Shown here: piece after piece, positions 45,010-53,029 of the stretch
Position numbering within the stretch: position 1 is the first letter of the stretch
How the letters are laid out: every line of letters starts with the position of its first letter
Assembly (NCBI GenBank): GCA_034429275.1
Contig: DAOUFU010000100.1
Location: 1 to 64,000 of the forward strand
Length of the DNA stretch: 64,000 bases
Direction of reading: 5' to 3'
Source: DAOUFU01 sp034429275
GTDB taxonomy: Bacteria; Chloroflexota; Anaerolineae; Aggregatilineales; Aggregatilineaceae
Translations under genes and position numbers: made by a program
The notes under the pieces: model-generated
Databases searched by the model: none
What the model was told of the DNA's origin: nothing
What the model saw: only the letters and a program-made list of their open reading frames with translations

Positions 45010-45050
45010 GCGACGGTATATTTTCTGCTGCCCCCAAAAAAGTTCTTTTA

Positions 45051-45066
45051 GGGTTAGCGCTAACCC
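45051..45066. promoter_or_regulatory. LacI-type operator O2
   Basis: GGGTTAGCGCTAACCC is a perfect 16-bp palindrome with central CG, as typical for LacI-family sites. It lies upstream of O1 relative to regulator 1. Confidence 0.8.
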
Positions 45067-45275
45067 TGAAACTAAGTATAGCCGGTCCTGGTGTTTAATT
45101 CAATACATTACCGTTCCCCAGGATCATTCATCACAGAGACTGCATGAGCGATTCAAAACTAGATTTTTCGTATCTCCCCCTCTGTGTACAGGACATGCGG
45201 TCAACCTCTGCATCGATCCTCAGCGCAGTGTGCAGACTGCCTGTGTCGGCCTCTACTTCAATTCATCCAGGATGC

Positions 45276-45305
45276 TTGACAGCGTTTTCTTTATCATGCT
45301 ATGCT
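45276..45305 (+). promoter_or_regulatory. Promoter of LacI regulator 2 and the transport operon
   Basis: Perfect TTGACA (45276-45281), an 18-base spacer, then TATGCT (45300-45305). The predicted start falls inside the O3/O4 palindrome, a classical repression layout. Confidence 0.65.
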
Positions 45306-45306
45306 G

Positions 45307-45334
45307 AAGTTAACGCTAACGTTAGCGTTAACTT
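45307..45334. promoter_or_regulatory. LacI-type double operator O3/O4 (28-bp perfect palindrome)
   Basis: Two adjacent 12-mers, GTTAACGCTAAC (45309-45320) and GTTAGCGTTAAC (45321-45332), are reverse complements; with flanking AA/TT they make a 28-bp perfect palindrome. It overlaps the predicted transcription start, 14 bases before the ATG of regulator 2. Confidence 0.88.
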
Positions 45335-45347
45335 TTCGGGGGGACCT

Positions 45348-46349
45348 ATGGCGCAGCGTATCACGATGGCCGATGTGGCCCAGGCAGCGGGCGTCTCTTT
45401 GATGACGGTCTCGCGCGTGGTCAACCACAAAGAGGGCATCAGCGACGAGACACGCCAGCGCGTTCAAGCCATCATTGAGCAGTTGGGCTATCGGCCCAGC
45501 CACATCGCGCGCGGATTGGTCACCGCGCGCACCGGGACGATTGGCCTGGTGGTTCCCGACAATACCAACCCCTTTTTCTCCGAATTGGCGCGGGGTGTCG
45601 AAGAAATCGCCTACACCGAAGGTTACAACGTTTTTCTGTGCAACACCGAAGAAGACAACGAACGCGAACTGGCCGTCCTGCAATCGCTGGAAGAAAAGCG
45701 GGTGGATGGCATCATCCTGTGCAGCTCGCGACTCGATGAATGTGACCTGGCTTCCGCGCTCGATCCCCAGACGGCTGTGGTGCTGGTCAACCGCCTGATC
45801 GACCGCCACCCTTCCGGGGCGGTTACCATTGCCGATGCCGATGGAGCGGCCCTGGTCACTCGCCATCTGATCCGGCGTGGACACCGGGCGATCGGCTTGC
45901 TGGCCGGCCCGCCTCGTTCCTACTGCGGACGCCGTCGGGCCGAAGGTTTTCGCCACGCCCTGATCGAAGCCGGGATCGAACCACGTGCAGACTACGAACA
46001 GCCGTGCATGGCTACCGTGGATGCTGGATGCAAAGCTGCATTGGACCTGCTGAGCACACGGCCAGAGATCACTGCTTTGTTCTGCTTCAATGACCTGGTA
46101 GCCATAGGGGCGCTGCAAGCGTGCAGCCAGTTGGGGCGTGCCGTGCCGCAAGATATCGCCATCGCCGGGTTTGATGATATTCCCACAGCGTCGCTGGTCA
46201 CCCCTGCGCTGACCACCTGCCGGGTTCCGATGGGGACAATGGGCAGCCGGGCGATGCGGCTGCTGCTGGCGCGTATCGCCGGGTGTGGCAGTGACTGCCA
46301 GAATGTTGAAATCCAGCCGGAGCTTGTCGTGCGGGCCAGCGCACCTTAG
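45348..46349 (+). CDS. LacI family transcriptional regulator 2
   Basis: 333 residues, same layout as regulator 1: helix-turn-helix ITMADVAQAAGVSLMTVSRV, hinge YRPSHIARGL and a sugar-binding-like C-terminal domain. ATG 45348 follows GGGGGGA closely and begins exactly at the family N-terminus. It is the first gene of a nine-gene run that encodes an importer and lyases, so it is probably the local repressor of this operon and of itself. Confidence 0.93.
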   Translation: MAQRITMADVAQAAGVSLMTVSRVVNHKEGISDETRQRVQAIIEQLGYRPSHIARGLVTARTGTIGLVVPDNTNPFFSELARGVEEIAYTEGYNVFLCNTEEDNERELAVLQSLEEKRVDGIILCSSRLDECDLASALDPQTAVVLVNRLIDRHPSGAVTIADADGAALVTRHLIRRGHRAIGLLAGPPRSYCGRRRAEGFRHALIEAGIEPRADYEQPCMATVDAGCKAALDLLSTRPEITALFCFNDLVAIGALQACSQLGRAVPQDIAIAGFDDIPTASLVTPALTTCRVPMGTMGSRAMRLLLARIAGCGSDCQNVEIQPELVVRASAP

Positions 46350-46562
46350 CGTGGTGCGGTCTGTTGTGCGCTGCCGGACCTGAAAAAGATTGACCTTTAG
46401 ATGTCTTTGAACTGTGTCAGGGCACGCCCATGGTGTTGTCCGGCCAGTGATTTTTGGACGAGCGGCGTGCAACGCCAGAACAGAAAGGAGGCTGGGGCAA
46501 ACTGACGGTGAGTCCCTGGGCAAGTTTCACAAGACACTTAAAGTCAGCTAAAAGGAGCAAAA

Positions 46563-48470
46563 ATGTCTAATAAGCGGATGTTTCTCTTCATCGTGACCGT
46601 CGCCTTATTGGCGGCCATGTTGATGCCCAGTGTCGGGCATAGTGTCTCGGTTCAGGCGCAGGGTGACTGCCCCTATAAGGAAGCCCCCATGTGGGCGGCG
46701 ATGGTCGCGGCGGGTGAACTGCCGCCCGTCTGCGAACGCCTGCCCGAAAATCCCCGTGTGGTCGAGCCATATGAAAGCATTGGTGTATACGGCGGCATCT
46801 GGAACCGTGCCTGGCGTGGCGTGAACGACTTCCACTGCTTTGGCCGCGTGAACTATGACCCCACTCTGCGTTGGCCACGCGACCCCAATGACCCGGTGCA
46901 GCCCGGCCTGGCCGAGCGCTGGGAGTTCAACGCCGATGGTACCGAACTGACCCTGTACTATCGTAAGGGTCTCAAGTGGTCGGACGGCGTTCCCTTCACC
47001 GTCGATGATGTCATCTTCTGGTGGGAGCATATCGAGAACGACACCAATATCACCAAGGCGGTTCATACCGAGTGGAAGAACCTGACCGAACTGGTCAAGA
47101 TCGATGACTCGACCATCACCTTGAAGTTCTCGCAGCCGAACGGTCTGGCCGAGACGGTGGGTTTGGCCTTCCACGGCAACCAGTGGCCGCTGGGCTTTGA
47201 GCGTTTTGGTTTCTATGCTCCCAAGCACTATCTGGAACAGTTCCACCCGGCCTTCAACCCGGACGCCACTTATGAACTGTTCGAAGAAAAGGCGAATGAC
47301 TATAACGTGGAACGCCCGGTGATGACGGCCTGGAAGATCGTGGAATATGAACCGGGTACGACCCTGATGATCGCCGAGCGCAACCCGTACTACTATGCCG
47401 TTGATACCGCGGGCAACCAACTGCCCTATATTGACTACCAATACTATCACTTCGTGGAAGATGTCGCGGGCATCAACGTGATGGGCATCGCGGGCGAACT
47501 GGATATGCAGGCACGCGGTATCGATCTGCTCCAGTACCCGGTGTATATGCAGAACGCCGAAGCGAACGGTTATCACATGCTGATGTGGCCTCAGGCTATG
47601 GCCTCGGCTGCGACTCTGTGGTTCAACCAGAGCTATCCGGATGATAAGTATCGTGAGCTGTTCCAGACCCTGGCGTTCCGTCAGGCCATGTCGATTGCTA
47701 TCGACCGCGAGACGATCAACCAGGTCGCCTTCCTCGGCCAGGGTGTACCCTACACTGAGACCGTTGTGCCCGATTCACCCTATTATCAGGAAGATATTGC
47801 CACTGTCTGGGGCCAGTACGATCCTGAACTGGCCAAGCAGATGCTCGAAAGCGAAGTTGGGTTGGTCAAGGGCAGCGATGGCTTCTATACCTTCGCGGAT
47901 GGCTCGCCGATTCTGCTGGTCATCGAGACTTCGGCGACCGGAGCCGGCGTGGCCGATACGTTGGAACTGGTGGCGGAGCAGTGGAACGCCATCGGCATGA
48001 AGACCGAAGTGCAGATCATGACGCGCGATGTCTTCTGGCCGCGCGCAGGCGCGAACGAAGTGATGGTGGCCTCGTGGACGACGGATCGCGGTCTGGTTCC
48101 GATGGTGGACCCGATCTATCAGTTCCCCTTTGACGAGCGCTCGTGGATGGCCCCGGCTTATGGCATCTGGTACAAGTCGGGTGGCACCGATGGCCTGGAA
48201 CCGACGGATGAGTTCAAGGCTGCGATGGCGCTGTACGACGAATACAAGGTCACTACCGACTCGGCTCGCCAGGTCGAAATCGGCAAGGCGCTGGTTCGCA
48301 TGTCCACCGAGAACGTGTGGACGATCGGCACGGTGGGCATGGTCCCGAACCCGGTGGTGGTCAAGAACAACATGATGAATGTGGACCCCAACCACACGGC
48401 GGACTGGATCATCATGACCCCTGGTACGCTGGAGCCTGCAACCTTCTACTTTTCGGATGCCGGCCAGTAA
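46563..48470 (+). CDS. ABC transporter family-5 substrate-binding protein
   Basis: 635 residues, exported: signal peptide (to about SVQAQG) and a large SBP_bac_5 domain, with the typical GLKWSDGVPFTVDDVIFWW and FRQAMSIAIDRE segments. Family 5 proteins bind peptides or, in many extremophiles and Chloroflexota-like bacteria, oligosaccharides. Given the lyases encoded downstream, an oligosaccharide ligand is more likely here. A good AAGGAG stands before ATG 46563. A strong hairpin follows the stop. Confidence 0.9.
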   Translation: MSNKRMFLFIVTVALLAAMLMPSVGHSVSVQAQGDCPYKEAPMWAAMVAAGELPPVCERLPENPRVVEPYESIGVYGGIWNRAWRGVNDFHCFGRVNYDPTLRWPRDPNDPVQPGLAERWEFNADGTELTLYYRKGLKWSDGVPFTVDDVIFWWEHIENDTNITKAVHTEWKNLTELVKIDDSTITLKFSQPNGLAETVGLAFHGNQWPLGFERFGFYAPKHYLEQFHPAFNPDATYELFEEKANDYNVERPVMTAWKIVEYEPGTTLMIAERNPYYYAVDTAGNQLPYIDYQYYHFVEDVAGINVMGIAGELDMQARGIDLLQYPVYMQNAEANGYHMLMWPQAMASAATLWFNQSYPDDKYRELFQTLAFRQAMSIAIDRETINQVAFLGQGVPYTETVVPDSPYYQEDIATVWGQYDPELAKQMLESEVGLVKGSDGFYTFADGSPILLVIETSATGAGVADTLELVAEQWNAIGMKTEVQIMTRDVFWPRAGANEVMVASWTTDRGLVPMVDPIYQFPFDERSWMAPAYGIWYKSGGTDGLEPTDEFKAAMALYDEYKVTTDSARQVEIGKALVRMSTENVWTIGTVGMVPNPVVVKNNMMNVDPNHTADWIIMTPGTLEPATFYFSDAGQ

Positions 48471-48496
48471 CTGAGTAGGCGTCTGGAACCCAAGTG

Positions 48497-48527
48497 GGGC
48501 TGGGTGCTGCCGGGCAGCGCTCAGCCC
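48497..48527 (+). terminator. Intercistronic hairpin after the binding-protein gene
   Basis: GGGCTG and CAGCCC, with inner GCTGCC and GGCAGC, form a two-part stem 26 bases after the stop, followed by a pyrimidine-rich stretch. Such hairpins often stabilise binding-protein mRNA and reduce read-through into permease genes. Confidence 0.5.
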
Positions 48528-48564
48528 TTCCTTCCAGTCAAGTCAGTTCCGGGAGTTAAAACGT

Positions 48565-49548
48565 ATGCTGGCCTACATTGTTCGACGTGTTCTGGGCATG
48601 ATCCCCATGTTGATCGTGATCTCGTTCATCTCGTTTGTGATCATTCAGCTTCCTCCAGGCGACTATCTGAACACGCTGCAGGCTGTGGCGGGTTCCAGCG
48701 GGGGCGGTATGAGCCAGGACCAGGCGGACCTGCTCCGGGAGCGATATGGTCTCAACGAACCCTTTATGGCCCAATATTGGAAATGGATTTCGGGCTTTCC
48801 TAAGGGCGATTATGGGTATTCATTCGAGTGGAATACGGATGTCTGGGGGCTAATCGATGACCGCGTGGGCTATACATTGCTGTTAGGCACGTGCTCGCTG
48901 CTGATCATGTTTGTGCTTTCCATTCCGGTCGGCATTTATTCCGCCACGCACCAGTATTCCATCGGCGACACCCTGCTTTCGGCGCTAGCGTTTCTAGGGC
49001 TGTCGATCCCTGGCTTTTTGCTGGCGTTGATCTGGCTGTATGTGGGCGGCATTGTGTTAGGCCTGGATGTGATGGGGGCGCAGTCGAAGGAATATATCAA
49101 TGCGCCTGGCAGCCTGGCCAAATCGTGGGACTATTTTCTGCACTTGTGGCCTCCAGCGATCATCCTGGCGCTGGCAAGCACGGCGCAGTTGATGCGCATT
49201 ATGCGTAACGGGATGCTGGACGTGATGAGTCAGCAATATATCACTACAGCGCGCGCCAAAGGACTGACCGAGCGTAAGGTGATCAACAAGTATGCGGTAC
49301 GTGCCGCCATGAACCCGGTGGTGAGTGTGCTGGCGATGGAAGTGCCCAAGATCATCAGTTCGTCGATCCTGATCGGCGTGGTGATGTCGGTGCCGACTAC
49401 TGGCCCACTGTTCCTGCGCTCGCTGCTCAGCCAGGATATGTATGTCGCCGGAACGTTCCTGATGATGATGTCGGTGATGCTGCTGATTGCCAACCTGATC
49501 GCCGACCTGATCCTGGGCTGGTTAGACCCGAGGATTGTGTACTCATGA
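48565..49548 (+). CDS. ABC transporter permease 1 (DppB/OppB type)
   Basis: 327-residue inner-membrane permease with six transmembrane helices, a long first periplasmic loop and the EAA-like region around QYITTARAKGLTERKV. It pairs with permease 2 to form the import channel. GGGAG precedes ATG 48565; its stop overlaps the next start. Confidence 0.93.
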   Translation: MLAYIVRRVLGMIPMLIVISFISFVIIQLPPGDYLNTLQAVAGSSGGGMSQDQADLLRERYGLNEPFMAQYWKWISGFPKGDYGYSFEWNTDVWGLIDDRVGYTLLLGTCSLLIMFVLSIPVGIYSATHQYSIGDTLLSALAFLGLSIPGFLLALIWLYVGGIVLGLDVMGAQSKEYINAPGSLAKSWDYFLHLWPPAIILALASTAQLMRIMRNGMLDVMSQQYITTARAKGLTERKVINKYAVRAAMNPVVSVLAMEVPKIISSSILIGVVMSVPTTGPLFLRSLLSQDMYVAGTFLMMMSVMLLIANLIADLILGWLDPRIVYS

Positions 49549-50753
49549 TAGATTCCACTTCTTCCAATCCTGTTGATCCGGTGGCACGCAATTCAGAAGA
49601 ATTGCGCAACCTGTACCGTGAGATGGCCGCAGCCGAGGCTGCGCGCGAGGTCGATCTTGCCAGCCAGGTATTGACCGAACACGAGGCCCGCTTTGCTGCC
49701 TCACAATGGGTGATGATCTGGCGACGGTTTCGGCGCAACCGTGCCGCGTTGGTCGGCGGCGTCATCGTGCTAATCTATTACATTGTGGCGTTGTTTGCGC
49801 CTTTTTTCGCGCCCTATGGCCTATCCACGCGGTTCACTGCCCAGCTTTATCTGCCGCCGCAGCGCGTTCACCTGTTTGATGACGGCAAACTGAAGCCTTA
49901 TGTCTATGGCATCGAATCCAGTTTTGACCAAAATTTGCGGCGTGTTCATACCAATACTGACGAGAAGATTTATCTCAAGTTTTTCGCCAGGGGCGAAAAG
50001 TACAGCATGTTGTACGGCTTGATCAAGAGCGATATTCACCTCTTTCAGGCACCGGGCGGCCTAGTGAGCATCATGGGCACCGATCGCCAGGGGCGAGATA
50101 TGTTCTCGCGAATCGTGCTGGGCAGCCAGGTATCGTTGTTTATCGGGCTGGTCGGGGTGGTGATGAGCCTGACGATCGGCACAGTGTTGGGCATTGCCTC
50201 GGGGTATTATGGCGGGTGGATCGATGAGATCATCCAGCGCATGATCGAGATTGTGCGCGCTTTCCCCTCGATTCCGCTGTGGATGGCGCTTTCGGCAGCG
50301 GTACCACCTGGATGGTCACAGATCAAGACCTATTTCGCAGTCACGCTCATCCTGTCGCTGATCGGGTGGACGTGGCTGGCGCGCCAACTGCGCGGGCAGG
50401 TGCTCACTATCCGGCAGAGTGATTATGTGATGGCTGCGAAACTGGCCGGGGCCAGCGATTCGCGCATCATCTTCAAACACCTCGTTCCGGCGACAATCGG
50501 CCAGATTATCGTGGTGGCGACTCTTTCGCTGCCAGCCATGATCCTGGCCGAAACATCGCTCAGTTTCCTGGGGTTGGGGCTGCGACCGCCCATCACCAGT
50601 TGGGGTGTGCTTCTGCAGGAATCGCAAAATCTACAATCCCTGGCGCTGTACCCCTGGGTCTTTTTGCCGGCAGTCGTGATTGTGATCGTGATCCTGGCGT
50701 TCAGCTTTCTGGGTGATGGTTTGCGCGATGCCTCGGACCCCTACACGGTGTGA
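49545..50753 (+). CDS. ABC transporter permease 2 (DppC/OppC type)
   Basis: 402-residue permease, about 100 residues longer than most OppC proteins: a 60-residue cytoplasmic start and an enlarged loop after the first helix (about residues 95-175) with many charged residues. The core has MGTDRQGRDMFSRI and the EAA loop SDYVMAAKLAGAS. ATGA overlap with permease 1. Confidence 0.92.
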   Translation: MIDSTSSNPVDPVARNSEELRNLYREMAAAEAAREVDLASQVLTEHEARFAASQWVMIWRRFRRNRAALVGGVIVLIYYIVALFAPFFAPYGLSTRFTAQLYLPPQRVHLFDDGKLKPYVYGIESSFDQNLRRVHTNTDEKIYLKFFARGEKYSMLYGLIKSDIHLFQAPGGLVSIMGTDRQGRDMFSRIVLGSQVSLFIGLVGVVMSLTIGTVLGIASGYYGGWIDEIIQRMIEIVRAFPSIPLWMALSAAVPPGWSQIKTYFAVTLILSLIGWTWLARQLRGQVLTIRQSDYVMAAKLAGASDSRIIFKHLVPATIGQIIVVATLSLPAMILAETSLSFLGLGLRPPITSWGVLLQESQNLQSLALYPWVFLPAVVIVIVILAFSFLGDGLRDASDPYTV

Positions 50754-50774
50754 GCGAGAAGTGGCGAGGACGAT

Positions 50775-51779
50775 ATGAACCCCGACAACTTGCTGGAAAT
50801 CAATGAGTTGAGCGTCCACTTCCGCACCCTGGACGGTATCGTGCGCGGTGTGGATGGCGTGAGCTTCTCGATTCGCAACGGTGAAACTATCGGCGTGGTG
50901 GGCGAATCGGGCTGTGGCAAGAGTGTGCCGGCCCACAGCATCATGCGCCTGCTGCCGAAGCGAATCTCGCGCATTGCGGGCGGGAATATCTGGTTCCGGC
51001 GGCGTAACGGCGACGAGGTCGATATGACGACCATAGACCCGGAAGGCAGTCTCATCCGCAGTATTCGTGGGAATGAGATCGCCATGATCTTTCAAGAGCC
51101 GATGACCTCGCTCTCACCGATGCATACCATCGGCGACCAGATCACCGAGGCAATCATGCTCCACCAGAACGTAGACCGGGCCGAAGCAGATGAGCGTGCC
51201 ATCGAAATGCTGACTGCTGTGCGGATCGGCAATGCCCGCGAGTTTATCAAATCGTATCCACACCAGTATTCGGGCGGAATGCGCCAGCGGGCGATGATCG
51301 CGATGGCGCTCTCGTGCAACCCATCGCTGCTGATCGCTGATGAGCCGACTACCGCGCTGGATGTCACGATCCAGGCGCAGATTCTGGACCTGATGCGCAA
51401 CCTCCAGCACGAATTTGAGTCGGCCATCATGATGATCACCCACAATCTGGGCGTGATTAACGAAATGGCGGATCGGATTGTGGTGATGTACCTGGGAAAG
51501 GTCGTGGAGATTGCCGATCGCCGGACTATATTCAAGCGTCCAGCGCATCCCTACACGGTGGGCCTGCTGCAATCGGTGCCGGAGATGGGCAAAATGGATC
51601 GCAAACGCCTGCACCCGATCCCCGGCATTATTCCTGATCCTTTCCATGTCCCGCAGGGCTGTGCTTTCCATCCACGCTGCCCGGCGCGCAAGACCCATGC
51701 CTGCACCGATCCGGCTGGGGTTCCGCTGGTGGAAGTGGAACCAGGGCACATGGTGCGCTGCACGCTGTATACTGACTGA
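50775..51779 (+). CDS. ABC transporter ATP-binding protein 1 (DppD/OppD type)
   Basis: 334-residue ATPase: Walker A GESGCGKS, Q-loop MIFQEPMTSL, signature YSGGMRQR, Walker B LLIADEPT and the C-terminal oligopeptide/oligosaccharide extension with a four-Cys pattern (GCAFHPRCPARKTHAC). It energises the permeases together with the next ATPase. The residues after Walker A (VPAHSIM) differ from the more usual VTALSIM. Confidence 0.94.
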   Translation: MNPDNLLEINELSVHFRTLDGIVRGVDGVSFSIRNGETIGVVGESGCGKSVPAHSIMRLLPKRISRIAGGNIWFRRRNGDEVDMTTIDPEGSLIRSIRGNEIAMIFQEPMTSLSPMHTIGDQITEAIMLHQNVDRAEADERAIEMLTAVRIGNAREFIKSYPHQYSGGMRQRAMIAMALSCNPSLLIADEPTTALDVTIQAQILDLMRNLQHEFESAIMMITHNLGVINEMADRIVVMYLGKVVEIADRRTIFKRPAHPYTVGLLQSVPEMGKMDRKRLHPIPGIIPDPFHVPQGCAFHPRCPARKTHACTDPAGVPLVEVEPGHMVRCTLYTD

Positions 51780-51792
51780 GGCGGACGGACCC

Positions 51793-52863
51793 ATGACAAG
51801 CGCTGAACAGAACCTTTTACTTGAGTTAAAAGACCTCAAAATGCATTTCCCGATCCGGCGCGGTGTGCTGCGGCGAGTCGTCGGCCAGGTGCGTGCGGTG
51901 GATGGGGTGAGCTTCACCATCCGGCGTGGCGAGACGTTGGGGCTGGTGGGGGAATCGGGCTGTGGAAAGACCACGTTAGGACGCTGTGTTGTGCGCGCTT
52001 ATAAGCCGACGGCAGGCCAGATTCTTTATCATGGCGGCGGCAGGCCCAAGGACGATGATTCAAAAATTGCACAGCAGGTTGGTGCGCCGGTGAAGCGCGA
52101 TATCGACTTCGCGCAGCTTTCGCAGCGCGAGCTGAAGGCGTACCGCCACGAGATCCAGATGATCTTTCAGGACCCCTTTTCGTCACTGAATCCCCGGATG
52201 ACCGTGCTGGACATCGTCAGCGAGCCGCTGGTGATCCATACCAGGATGCGCGGGACCGCGCTCAAGCAAGAAGTGGGGAACTTGCTGCGACGGGTGGGGC
52301 TGCGCCCGGAATATATGCACCGCTATCCAAATGCGTTCAGCGGCGGGCAGCGCCAACGCATAGGGATAGCCCGCGCGCTGGCGCTGCCCGCCAGCCTGCT
52401 CGTGTGCGATGAGCCGGTATCGGCGCTGGATGTTTCGGTGCAGGCCCAGGTGGTTAACCTGCTGCAAGACCTCCAGCGCGAGATGGGGCTGACTTACCTG
52501 TTTATCGCGCACGATCTATCGGTAGTGCAGCATATCAGCGACCGCGTGGCGGTGATGTATCTGGGCCGCGTGGTCGAGCTAGCCGATTCCAAGACACTGT
52601 ACGTCAACCCCAAGCACCCCTATACCGAAGCGTTGCTGTCGGCGGTCCCATCCACTGATCCGGATATCACGCGCGAGCGAGTCTTGCTCACTGGCGATGT
52701 GCCGAATCCGGCCAATCCGCCCTCTGGTTGCGCGTTTCATCCGCGCTGCCGCTATGCACAGGATATTTGCAAGCAGCAGATGCCACCCTGGATGACCTTT
52801 GAAGGTGGACACGGCGTGGCGTGTCACTTCGCCGATACATTACAGCTTGGTGGAGTGAGCTAG
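51793..52863 (+). CDS. ABC transporter ATP-binding protein 2 (DppF/OppF type)
   Basis: 356-residue ATPase: Walker A GESGCGKTT, Q-loop MIFQDPFSSL, signature FSGGQRQR, Walker B LLVCDEPVS and a C-terminal Cys motif (GCAFHPRCRYAQDIC). It has an insertion of about 35 residues between Walker A and the Q-loop. ATG 51793 is 13 bases after the stop of the first ATPase gene. Confidence 0.94.
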   Translation: MTSAEQNLLLELKDLKMHFPIRRGVLRRVVGQVRAVDGVSFTIRRGETLGLVGESGCGKTTLGRCVVRAYKPTAGQILYHGGGRPKDDDSKIAQQVGAPVKRDIDFAQLSQRELKAYRHEIQMIFQDPFSSLNPRMTVLDIVSEPLVIHTRMRGTALKQEVGNLLRRVGLRPEYMHRYPNAFSGGQRQRIGIARALALPASLLVCDEPVSALDVSVQAQVVNLLQDLQREMGLTYLFIAHDLSVVQHISDRVAVMYLGRVVELADSKTLYVNPKHPYTEALLSAVPSTDPDITRERVLLTGDVPNPANPPSGCAFHPRCRYAQDICKQQMPPWMTFEGGHGVACHFADTLQLGGVS

Positions 52864-52872
52864 GCTGTGCGA

Positions 52873-53022
52873 ATGGAAATCCCGGATATCGCCTGGGTTT
52901 TGGGCGTGGTATTGAACCACCCCGGCCCGGCGCGAGATCGTGATCGGTGGGCCACAACCGGCGTCCAGACGGCGGATCGTGGCCTGATTGTTATTGTTCC
53001 GATGAACGGCCTGGTAAGGTAG
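52873..53022 (+). CDS. Possible small protein, 49 residues
   Basis: An ATG-to-TAG frame fills most of the gap between the OppF-type ATPase and the lyase. It starts MEIPDIAWVLGVVLNH and ends in a short hydrophobic segment before NGLVR. There is no close ribosome site (a GGAG lies 17 bases upstream) and no recognised family. It may be a leader or chance. Confidence 0.22.
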   Translation: MEIPDIAWVLGVVLNHPGPARDRDRWATTGVQTADRGLIVIVPMNGLVR

Positions 53023-53029
53023 GAAAAAA

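Noticed and set aside
45294..46523. 409-codon minus-strand frame opposite LacI regulator 2
   Set aside because: Shadow of a clear LacI gene; its translation has no domain features.
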